DNA of 64,000 nt from Glycine soja (taxonomy: Eukaryota > Streptophyta > Magnoliopsida > Fabales > Fabaceae), in NCBI RefSeq assembly GCF_004193775.1, contig NC_041009.1:43393534-43457533 (forward strand), given 5' to 3'. Shown piece after piece: positions 34,923 to 44,840 of the stretch (positions within the stretch are counted from its first letter, which is position 1; each line of letters opens with the position of its first letter). Under the pieces are notes generated by a model. That model did no database searches, was not told the DNA's origin, and saw only the letters and a list, made by a program, of their open reading frames with translations. A program made the translations under genes and the position numbers.

Positions 34923-37900
34923 ATGGTTAGTGTTAATATTAACACTTGGTGGATTGATTCTGGATCTACTATTCATATTGCAAATTCTTTACAGGGTATG
35001 CAAAACCTAAGGAAACCAGTGGGAAGTGAGCAAAACATTTTATCAGGCAATAAGCTAGGCTCACATGTGGAGGCCATTGGAACTTGCATTTTGACTTTAA
35101 GTAGTGAGTTTATTTTAAAATTAGAAAGGACCTTTTATATACCAAGTTTTTCCCGAAACTTGATTTCTATTTCAAGACTTGTACCGTTTGGATATTCCTT
35201 TAATTTCAAAGACACATCATTTGAGTTATTTTATAATTCTGAATGTGTTGGGAATGGTATCTTGTCTGATGGTCTTTATCTTCTTAGTTTACAAAATAGT
35301 GCCACTTATAGTTCAATGCATGTTCAAACTGGTTTTAAAAGACGTAATATTAATGAGAATTCCTCTATGTTATGGAACCGAAGATTAGGACATATCTCCA
35401 TTGAGAGGATTAAAAGGTTAGTGAAAGATGGGGTACTCAATACTCTAGATTTTGCTGACTTTAAGACTTGTGTGGACTGCATTAAGGGTAAGCAGACCAA
35501 CACATCTAAGAAAGGTGCTAACAGGAGTTCAAGCATATTAAAAATAATTCATACTGATATTTGTTGTCCAAATATAGATGCACGTGGTCAGAAATATTTT
35601 ATCATCTTTATAGATGATTATTCACGATATATGAATGTTTATTTGCTTCATAACAAATACGAAGCATTGGATGCCTTCAAAGTCTTTAAGGCTGAAGTTG
35701 AGAACCAATGTGGCAAGTAAATAAAAATTGTGAGATCAGATAGAGGTGGAGAATACTATGACAGATATACTGAGAATGGACAAGTACCTGATCCCTTTGC
35801 AAAGTTTCTTCAAGAACATGAGATTATTGCCCAATACACTATGTCTGGTTCTCCAAATCAGAATGGTGTGGCAGAAACAAGGAACTGGACATTATTGGAC
35901 ATGGTGCGGAGTATGCTTAGAAACTCCAATCTTTCCAAACCCTTGTGGGCTAAAGCACTAAATACGGCAGTGTATATATTAAATTGTGTTCTAACCAAGG
36001 TTGTCCCAAAGATACCTTTTGAGTTGTTTAAAGGTTGGAAATCGAGTTTGAAACATATGTGCGTTTGGGGTTGTCTGTCTGAGGTGAGAATATATAACCC
36101 ACAAGAGAAGAAACTTGACCTGAGGACCATTAGTGGGTATTTCATTGGATATGTCGAAAGGTCTAAAGGTTATAGGTTTTATTGTCCACATCATATTACT
36201 AGGATTGTGGAATCAAGAAATGCCAAATTTATTGAAAATGATTTGATCAGTAGGAGTGATCAATTGAGGGACTTAGGTTCTAAAATTGATTATATAGAAT
36301 CTCAACCTTCCACATCAAATGAAAGATTGGTTGTAATTCATACCCCTCAAGTTCAAAGGGATGATGAACAACACATGATTAGAATTCCACAAACTGTTGT
36401 TGATAATCCAGTAGATCAAGTTGATCATCAAATTCATGAAAATGATGAACAACCAGTTGAACAACATGATCCCCAAGAAAATGTTGAAGCAACATTAAGG
36501 AGGTCTACTAGAGTAAGAAAATCAACTATTCCTAGTGATTATATTGTATATTTGCAAGAATCTGACTATAATATTAGAGCTGAAAATGATCCTGAAACTT
36601 TTGATCAAGCCATGAGTTGTAAAAAGTCAAATTTATGGTATGATGCCATGAAGGATGAGATGAATTCCATGCAGAGTAACAAAGTTTGGAACCTTGTAGA
36701 GATGCCAAATCAGGCAAAGGCCATTGGATGTAAATGGCTCTTTAAGACCAGAAGGGATTCATTAGGCAACATTAAGAGATACAAGGCAAGACTTGTTGCT
36801 AAGGGATTTACTCAAAAGGAAGGAATAGATTACAAAGAGACTTTTTCTCCAGTATCTAAGAAAGATTCTCTTCGTATAATCTTGGCATTAGTTGCTCATT
36901 TTGACCTTAAGTTGCAACAAATGGATGTGAAAACAACTTTTCTTAATTGTGATTTAGAGGAAGGGGTTTATGTGAAACAACCTGAAGGTTTCTCCTCTAA
37001 TAGTGGTGAGCATTTGGTTTGCAAGCTTAATAAATCTATATATGGTTTAAAACAAGCTTCCCGTCAGTGGTACCTTAAGTTTCATGAGATAATTTCTTCA
37101 TTTGGTTTTGATGAAAATCCCATGGATCAATGCATATACCACAAGGTCAGTGGAAGTAAAATATGTTTTCTTGTTTTATATGTAGATGATATTTTACTTG
37201 CAGCCAATGATCGGGGTTTGCTACATGAGGTGAAACAATTTCTCTCTAAGAATTTTGACATGAAGGATATGGGTGATGCATCTTATGTCATCGACATTAA
37301 TATTCATAGAGATAGATCTCGAGGTATTTTGGGTCTATCATAAGAAACATAGATTAACAAAATTCTAGAGAGACTTCAAATGAAAGATTGTTTACCAAGT
37401 GTTGCTCCCATTGTGAATGGTGATAGGTTTAATTTGAACCAATGTCCAAAGAATGACTTTGAGAGGGAACAAATGAAAAACATTCCTTATGCTTCAGTTG
37501 TTGGAAGCCTCATGTATGCTCAAGTATGCACAAGGCCTGACATTGCTTTCACAGTTGGAATGTTACAAAGATATCAGAGTAATCCAGGTATTGACCACTG
37601 GAGAGTTACTAAGAAAGTGTTGAGGTACCTTCAAGGGACCAAAGATTACATGCTTATGTATAGACATACAGACAATCTAGATGTGATTGGTTATTCAGAC
37701 TTTGCTGGTTATGTTGACTCTCGTAGATCAACATCTGGGTACATTTTCATGATGGCTGGTGGAGCTATTTCATGGAGGAGTGTTAAGCAGTCTTTGACTG
37801 CTACTTCTACCATGGAAGCTGAGTTTGTCTCTTGTTTTGAGGTTACATCACATGGTGTATGGCTTAAAAGTTTCATTTTTTGGGCTGAAGATAATTGATA

Positions 37901-38121
37901 CTATTTCAAGACCTTTGAGAATTTTTTGCGATAACTCAGTTGTTGTCTTTATGGCTAAGAATAACAAAAGTGGAAGTCGAAGTATGCACATCGACATTAA
38001 GTACTTAGCCATTAGAGAAAGAGTAAAAGACAAGAAAGTGGTCATTGAGCATATAAGCACTGAGTTGATGATTGCTGATCCTTTAACTAAGGGCATGCCA
38101 CCGTTTAAATTTAAGGATTAG
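34923..38121 (+). pseudogene. Copia Pol of old element, several breaks
   Basis: Protease (WWIDSGSTIHIANS, ~34950), pre-integrase (LWNRRLGHISIERIKRL, ~35370), integrase (IHTDICCPN, ~35550; SDRGGEYYD, ~35734; SPNQNGVAETRNWTLLD, ~35850), reverse transcriptase (IGCKWLFKTRRDSLGNIKRY, ~36724; LYVDDILLAAND, ~37176) and RNase H (DSRRSTSGYIFMMAGGAISW, ~37717; ADPLTKGMPP, ~38078) occur in order. Breaks are a TAA at 35718-35720, a TAA at 37341-37343 and a frameshift near 37880. The RT catalytic YVDD is retained. Long open blocks suggest modest decay. Confidence 0.9.
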
Positions 38122-38438
38122 GTAGAAAGAATTGGACTTGGTTCCACTTTATAATTGTATACTTATATGTTAAAATTGAAACTTTTATATTATGATATTT
38201 TCTCATATTTGGGTGCACATTGATTTATTTGAGAAAAATTATGTTTTGGACCAAGAATAAACATTGGGTTTATTCATTAAGTTTTATTACCACTTTGAGT
38301 ATACTGCTTGGGAAATTGAACATATTGTAATACATGAATGATATTACTCGTTATAAGAGGAACTATAACTATGATCCGTATATTCATTTCTTAAGAAGAT
38401 TAAGCATTAAGTCAAAATGTTTGGACCAAGTGGGAGAA

Positions 38439-38804
38439 TGTAATAATTTCTGGTCCTAATATGTTGAAAATGCTCGTCAGTTTTGGAAGCCAAATTGAAT
38501 GGCTGTTAATGGGTGGTAATGACCACTAATGAATTGTAACAGCCAATAATGAGTGGTAATGGTTACTAAATGCGTAGAATGCCTATATATAACACATGTA
38601 TTTGGTCCCTGAGCTCATCCCTTTCGAATCCATTCTAATACATCATCTAGAGAGAGGAAGAAAGAGCTTGGAAGAATAAAAAACAAGAAACTCTTCATGG
38701 CAATGGCTGGAGGTATGATTTGATTTTTATTTTCCACATTTTGTTAATGACCTGTGTTTCTTGTGTAGTTTGTAACATCACAGGTTAAAAGGTTTACTCT
38801 AACA
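38439..38804 (+). repeat. 3' LTR of old copia element
   Basis: Complete LTR of 366 bp starting after the polypurine tract. It contains the same TATATATAAC word near 38583. Confidence 0.9.
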
Positions 38805-40637
38805 ATTTGAACATGAACAAGGATGATAATGTAATAATCAGATAAGAGTAAGCTTTTTTATTTTAAAAAATATCAAATCTTTTATTTATAGATATAGCAT
38901 AGTATAATTATTAAATTTAATAATAAACTTAAATGCAAACTTTTTTTTGGCCACGCATACGCGCTAGAGCAAGCAAATCATACAAAGTCTTCTACTAGAA
39001 TAATGAAACTTGTTTTGTATTATAAAACCTGTTTGAATATAAGTTATCAACGGTTTTGGGAATTTGTCTACTATAATATAAGTCATTTTTTTAGTAGAGC
39101 AAGCAAATCATACAAAGTCTTCTACTAGAATAATGAAACTTGTTTTGTCTTATAAAACCTGTTTGAATATAAGTTATAAACGGTTTTGGGAATTTTTCTA
39201 CTATAATATAAGTCATTTTTTAGTAGAAAAACTTTTAAAAACACTTTAACTTTGTATTCAAACAAACTTGTTGGATGTGATCTACGGATTTATTGCTGCA
39301 GCAGAGAGCTGCATGTGCAAAATTAGTTGCGGCCGGTAGACAATCCGAATGCCATTTGCAGGGAAAGATAATTTAATGGCAAGTTTGTATACCATTTGCC
39401 AGTACACTTCATGATTCAATGGTTCACATTATGGTTCTCTTTAAATACAAAGCTTTAGAGCTAATAAATGAAAACAGAGACGATCCAACTAATTTCTTAT
39501 TTCATTATGACGAAAGGAGAGAATTTTTGCTAACGTTTCCTGGTCCAAGAATTAATTGTTTGAAAAAATAAATTGAAAAGTTGCCTTATAGCTACATATT
39601 AAAAGATAGTTTTGAAATTATTCGAAAATTTAACCTAACTTAAACTTTAGAGATACACAATCTTTTAATAACACTCACTAATATTGATTAAAATTACAAA
39701 TTTGTGAGTATCATTTTTCCTTTCCTAAATTTTAACTCATGAAAAAATATGTATCAAGAAAAGTGTGTTAAAAAAATATGTTGGTTGCACATCTCTAAAT
39801 TTTAAATAATAGTGCGAAGGCTTAGCACACCAAACAGTACAAACAAGGGAAAGGTAAGCTACAAAGTACAAATCCAGATCTCTTCTCTGGTGGCCATGAG
39901 AGCATAATTTATGACATACCAATAATGCATATATCCTAAAATCCAACAAATAAAGTGAGAGGTGCAAAAAGGGAATTGCAAGGTGACTCTGTCAGAAAGC
40001 CACATAAATAGCCATACCTGTCACAACATAGTCATTAACAGAATTTGTGATACGCTCCAATATTAATAATGCCACCTACATGCAACCTAAGAAATACAAA
40101 AATTTAACTGCAAGATATGTCGTTGATAGATGGCCACGATAGCTCTTCATATGAACATTCCAGTTTCTTACGAGTTCGATTCACTAAATTAGGAATATTT
40201 TTACAAACCAAATATTAAAACGAAACTGTTTTTAAATACATTATTGATTTGGAATTTCATGTCATGTAAGTATATTTTATTTATCCAAATTAAGGCAGAA
40301 TTCCACATGGTATGTAATGTGGAAATCTCAGTTCCAACAAGAAATAAAAAAACTTAAACAAGTTTGAGGTTCCTCGATTTTTGTTTTAAATCCTTATAAA
40401 TTTTTTTCATCACATAGGATTCAAAAGAAAAAATTACGATCATAAAAAATTATACATATATAACTCGTCAATAAGAATAACTAGATAACAAAATTGCTCC
40501 TATTAAACACATGTAGGTCAATAACACCCATTTTAAATCGAAAAAAACTTCTGAAATCAATCCGTCCGCTATTATCCAATCCGGTGGTATTTTTACACCC
40601 ATTTTAAATCGATTAATCATTGAAGCCAGATGGAAAA
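38805..40637. other. AT-rich intergenic region
   Basis: No gene recognised apart from a 130-bp direct duplication listed separately. Confidence 0.5.
38965..39224. repeat. Tandem duplication, two ~130-bp copies
   Basis: The unit beginning tagagcaagcaaatcataca at 38965 recurs at 39095 and runs to the agtcattttttag end of each copy. Only a few substitutions separate them. Confidence 0.9.
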
Positions 40638-40878
40638 CCATTTTTGGATTTTTTTTTTCTCACCCCTAGTGTTACGTGTTTCTTTTCTAACCATCCAACC
40701 ATTTTTGGATTTTTTTTTTCTCACCCCTAGTGTTACGTGTTTCTTTTCTAACCATCCAACAATTTTTGGATTTTTTTTTCTCACCCCTAGTGTTACGTGT
40801 TTCTTTTCTAACCATCCAACAATTTTTGGATTTTTTTTTTCTCACCCCTAGTGTTACGTGTTTCTTTTCTAACCATCC
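40638..40878. repeat. Minisatellite, four ~61-bp units
   Basis: Four units start at 40638, 40699, 40760 and 40820. Each contains tttttggattttttttt, ctcacccctagtgttacgtg and tttcttttctaaccatcc. Copies are nearly identical, differing mainly in the T-run length, which points to recent slippage or unequal exchange. The apparent open frames across it only reflect the repeat. Confidence 0.95.
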
Positions 40879-41329
40879 CCTTTCTCTCACGCACAAGCTG
40901 CTTTCAACACTTTTTTTAGTAATGTGTTTAATTTCTACAAGTAAGAAAAAAAACCAGTGCATGCACCAATTGAATTCTTACCCTCAATGCACCATCAATC
41001 TCATGTGAATTTGAATTTCATGATTAAGACTTACTTTAATAAATCTCAAATTATTCTCGGATTCACATTATTAATAAAAGGTAAAATTGTATTTTTAATT
41101 TCTTAACTTATTTTTAATTTTGATTGGAAATTAAAATTACGTGGTTAGATAAAAAAGAAAGACAAAATTTATTAATAATTTTAAAGAAGACCAAAATCAC
41201 AATTAGAGATAAATTGAAAAATAAAAATATAATTTTGCCTTAATAAAAACACTATGGCTGTACCATAAGTGGTGGCCAGACCATGTCAAAATATTTCATC
41301 GTTTCTCTTCTTTTTTTTTTTCCACATCC

Positions 41330-43265
41330 GCTATCACGTTTTTTTTATTACATCACCTAACATGTTTCAACGTACTTTATTATTATTTTAATTTTCTATA
41401 AATATATTATTATGATATTAAAATATACAAAAATTTAAAATTAATAAAGAATTTCACATCATAGATACCTAAAACTATATTTAAAATTGTAACTGTTTAA
41501 AATTGTAATTGTTTAAAATATTTTTATTCATAGAACAATAATAAAATTTATATGAATATATTTTATGTCATTTTATAATTGTTAATTATTTTAATAGTAA
41601 ATTTATTAAATATTTTTAATTTAATAAGCTAACTTAAACTTTCAAACTTTGAATAATTCAAAAAAGGGTAAATAATGAATTTTGTTCATGAAAGTGTAAT
41701 TCACTGATAAATGTGTCTTTAAAAGATGAAAATACAAAATTTAGTTCCCGAAAGTGTAAAAAGTGCGACAAATATATCCGATCGTTAACTTTTGTCCGTC
41801 ACCATTAATAAAAATAGTCTACGTGGCATAGAAGAACGAATTTACTGAAATGATTGTCAACGTGGACATCTCTAATTATCAGCATAGGGACATATTTGTT
41901 GTATAATATTTTTATTTTTATTTTTTTGTCTTTCCACTCCGGTGACAAATACATCCCTGAAAGATGAAAATACAAAATCTAGTCCGCGAAAGTGTAAAAA
42001 ATGCGACAAATATATCCAGACGGTAATAATAGATTGTAACTAATTATTATAATTTTGAAAAATTTATAATGATTGCGACAAAATTTTGGGAGAGTTATAT
42101 CACACTAATAAGTGTCTGTTTTTGTTATATAATTTTCAAGCTTCATCAATGATTGAAAGTGAAACATGCATAAAATATTGTCAATGAAAGTGGATTTTTA
42201 TTACTTTGGCGAATACTTCTTACTTTTTTTCAACTACAAAAAAAAAATCAATCCTTTGATTGTTAATTCTTGAATAAATGCTATCAACACAGAAAAAGAA
42301 AAAAGAAATTTTACTCTAAAACGATAAGAGAATCAATGTTTCTGTTTAATCAAACACTATTTATTTAATTTTTTTTATAATTTTTTCATAATAAAATATG
42401 AATGTCTATTAGTATATGCAATGACATCAAATTACAAATTATAATAATAAAAGTTTGTTGATTTTTAAATTATTTTTTTTATAAATCATACACAATTATT
42501 TTTTATTGACTGGTCATTTAAAAAATCATAACCTTAAAAATAATCATTCCAAAGGATGTGAGTGTTTTTTACAAATTAAAAGTGTCATTGCAATTGTAAT
42601 TTTTCCAAAAAATTATTCATGAATCTAATTTAACTATAATGTTTTACAATAAATATTTTTTTACTTGAACCTTTCATCAAGCATGAGAGTGTAAAAAAAT
42701 CATTTATAGTTTACAAAATGAGTATTCTTTTTCTTTTAGACTCAACTTAATTTACGAGTTTGTTTTGCAATTACTATAAATTTTTTCAAATTATAATAAT
42801 TAGTCACAATCTACTATTAATGTTTGAGTATATTTTTCATTTTTTTTACACTTTCAGAGACTAAATTTTATATTTTTATCTTTTAAGGACGTATTTGTCA
42901 GCGAAGTGAGAAGATGAAAAATAAAAAAAATAATATAACAAATATGTCCATATGCTGATAATTAGAGATGATCACGTTGACAATCATTTCAGTTACAAAT
43001 TTATACCTCTGTGTCACATAAATTATTTTATTAACGGTGACGAACGGAAGTTAACTGCTGAATATATTTGTCGCACTTTTTATACTTTTGAGAACTAAAT
43101 TTTGTATTTTTATTTTTCAGGAATGCAGCGAATTACACATTTAGGAACAAAATGACTATTTACCTTAAAAATATTAATGACATAACAATTGCTATAACTT
43201 ATAATTCAAACAATTAAATGGTTGGAATAGCAAAAGTCTCCAAAACTTAATTCTTTTTGTCATAC
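41330..43265. repeat. Dispersed repeat, copy B, split by a TIR element
   Basis: The outer parts (about 41330-41665 and 43167-43265) together form the reverse complement of the repeat at 32015-32440. The middle is the insertion at 41667-43164. Copy A therefore serves as an empty-site reference. Confidence 0.7.
41667..43164. mobile_element. Non-autonomous long-TIR DNA element (Mutator-like)
   Basis: About 1.5 kb with ~400-bp imperfect terminal inverted repeats: 41667-42083 against 42763-43164, both starting GGTAAATA. The arms also contain internal direct copies of the word gaaagtgtaaaaa-gcgacaaatata. The likely target duplication is 8-9 bp and degenerate (TTCAAAAAA / TTAAAAAT), deduced by comparison with the uninterrupted repeat at 32.1 kb. 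No transposase frame exists inside. Long TIRs and the duplication size suggest a Mutator-like element; hAT is possible. Confidence 0.75.
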
Positions 43266-43481
43266 ATAAATTAATGATCGTTGTGCTCTCTTTGTTTTCT
43301 TTTACATCAAAAACTTTGTTGTAGAGAAACTTCAAATGTTGTGATAATGTAAGCCATTCAACCATTTATTGGCAGATGGTATACACACGTCTCCTTAAAT
43401 TGTGTTTCTCCACAAATTGACCCCAAATATAAGGTAGCATATACAACCTAAAAAATCAAGAACATACCTACAACCAGAAAA
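43266..43481 (+). promoter_or_regulatory. Upstream region of 43482 BAHD gene, possible TATA
   Basis: The word aaatataagg at 43425-43434 lies about 50 bp upstream of the ATG and is the best TATA-like candidate. A 20-bp word at 43268-43287 is repeated exactly at 27869-27888. Promoter function is inferred only from position. Confidence 0.3.
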
Positions 43482-44840
43482 ATGGTAGTAACCATTGTAG
43501 CTTCTCATTGTGTTGTTCCAAACCAAGAAACACCCAAGGTTCGTTTATGGTTATCAGATAGTGACCAAGTAGTGCGTTTAGGTCATACACCCACTATATA
43601 TGTTTACAAAGCAAAACACAACACCAAAACCATAGAGAGAATGAAAACCTCACTTGGCAAGATTTTGGTGTACTACTATCCAGTTGCTGGAAGATTGAAC
43701 TTATCAGATAGTGGTCGAATGGAATTGGATTGCAACGCAAAGGGAGTGACACTTCTTGAAGCTGAAACCACAAAGTCATTGGGTGATTATGGAGATTTTT
43801 CACCTTCTGAGTCCATCAAGGAAGAGCTTGTTCCACAAATTGATTATACTCAACCCTTAGAGGAGCTTCCTTTGTTGTTTGTGCAATTGACAAGATTCAA
43901 AGATGGTGAAAGCTTTGCCATTGGAGTTGCCTGCTCCCATACGTTGGCTGATGGTCTTAGTGCAATTCAATTCATCAATTCATGGGCAAAGGTAGCTCGA
44001 GGAGAGACACTAGAGCCACATGAAGTGCCATTTCTTGATAGAACAGTTCTCAAACTCCAACACTCTCCATCAGCACCATGCTTTGATCACCCAGAACTGA
44101 AGCCACTACCACTCAAACTAGGAAGTTCTGATAGCATTGCTGAGGAAAACAAGAAGACATGTGCTGTATTACTGAAACTAACACCAGAGCAAGTGGGGAA
44201 GCTGAAAAAGAAGGCCAATGACCAACCCATGAAAGAAGGGTCAAGAGTAAGACCTTATAGCAGATTTGAAGCTATTGCTGCTCATATATGGAGATGTGCA
44301 TGTAAGGCTCGTGAACTTGATGAGAAACAACCAACCCTAGTTCGGTTCAACGGTGACATTCGCAGCAGACTAATTCCACCTCTTCCTAGGACTTACTTTG
44401 GGAATGCTTTGGCAGCAACAGTTACACCCAGATGTTATGTTGGAGAAACCTTGTCAAAACCATTGAGCTATGCTGCCCAAAAAGTAAGAGAAGCAATTGA
44501 AATGCTTACGAATGAGTACATAAGGTCACAGCTAGACATTGTATTAGGTGAGGAGCAATTGGATTGCATAAAGGCTTTATTCTCGGGACAAGGAGAACGT
44601 AGGAATGCACCATTTGCAGGGAATCCGAATCTTCAAATCACAAGCTGGATGAGCATGCCAGTGTATGAAGCAGATTTTGGTTGGGGAAAGCCTATGTATT
44701 TTGGTTTGGCATATGTGTCTGCACAAGATAGGGCAGTGATTCTTCTAAGTCCTCATGGGGATGGATCCGTTATTGTGTCCATGCACTTCCAAATAGCACA
44801 TATGCAACTCTTCAAGAAATACTTCTACGAGAATATATGA
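43482..44840 (+). CDS. BAHD acyltransferase, hydroxycinnamoyl transferase-like
   Basis: A single-exon gene of 452 codons, full length for the family. The catalytic HXXXD motif is HTLAD at residues 153-157 and DFGWG is at 398-402. YYYPVAGRL (64-72), DCNAKGV (83-89) and RPYSRFEAIAAHIWRC (257-272) are other family landmarks. The start MVVTIVASHCVV follows a short leader and agrees with siblings, with one extra Val. It likely acts in the cytosol with a hydroxycinnamoyl- or related acyl-CoA donor; the acceptor is unknown. It is the closest relative of the pseudogene at 17645-18442, and a more distant sibling of the 24373 gene. Confidence 0.94.
   Translation: MVVTIVASHCVVPNQETPKVRLWLSDSDQVVRLGHTPTIYVYKAKHNTKTIERMKTSLGKILVYYYPVAGRLNLSDSGRMELDCNAKGVTLLEAETTKSLGDYGDFSPSESIKEELVPQIDYTQPLEELPLLFVQLTRFKDGESFAIGVACSHTLADGLSAIQFINSWAKVARGETLEPHEVPFLDRTVLKLQHSPSAPCFDHPELKPLPLKLGSSDSIAEENKKTCAVLLKLTPEQVGKLKKKANDQPMKEGSRVRPYSRFEAIAAHIWRCACKARELDEKQPTLVRFNGDIRSRLIPPLPRTYFGNALAATVTPRCYVGETLSKPLSYAAQKVREAIEMLTNEYIRSQLDIVLGEEQLDCIKALFSGQGERRNAPFAGNPNLQITSWMSMPVYEADFGWGKPMYFGLAYVSAQDRAVILLSPHGDGSVIVSMHFQIAHMQLFKKYFYENI

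Larger units (their letters stand above)
32689..38804 (+). mobile_element. Ty1/copia retrotransposon, old, near full length
   Basis: The 3' LTR is 38439-38804 (366 bp, TGTAATAATT...TCTAACA). The 5' LTR is 32689-33015 and lacks the first ~55 bp. A canonical initiator tRNA-Met primer site TGGTATCAGAGCC lies at 33018-33030, and the purine tract AAGTGGGAGAA at 38428-38438. The LTRs differ at 25 or more positions and by a 13-bp indel, so the insertion is old. No target duplication is detectable because the left end is truncated. An untranslated leader of about 1.1 kb precedes gag. Confidence 0.92.

Noticed and set aside
40630..41008. Overlapping phenylalanine-rich open frames
   Set aside because: They are translations of the 61-bp tandem repeat on both strands, not genes.
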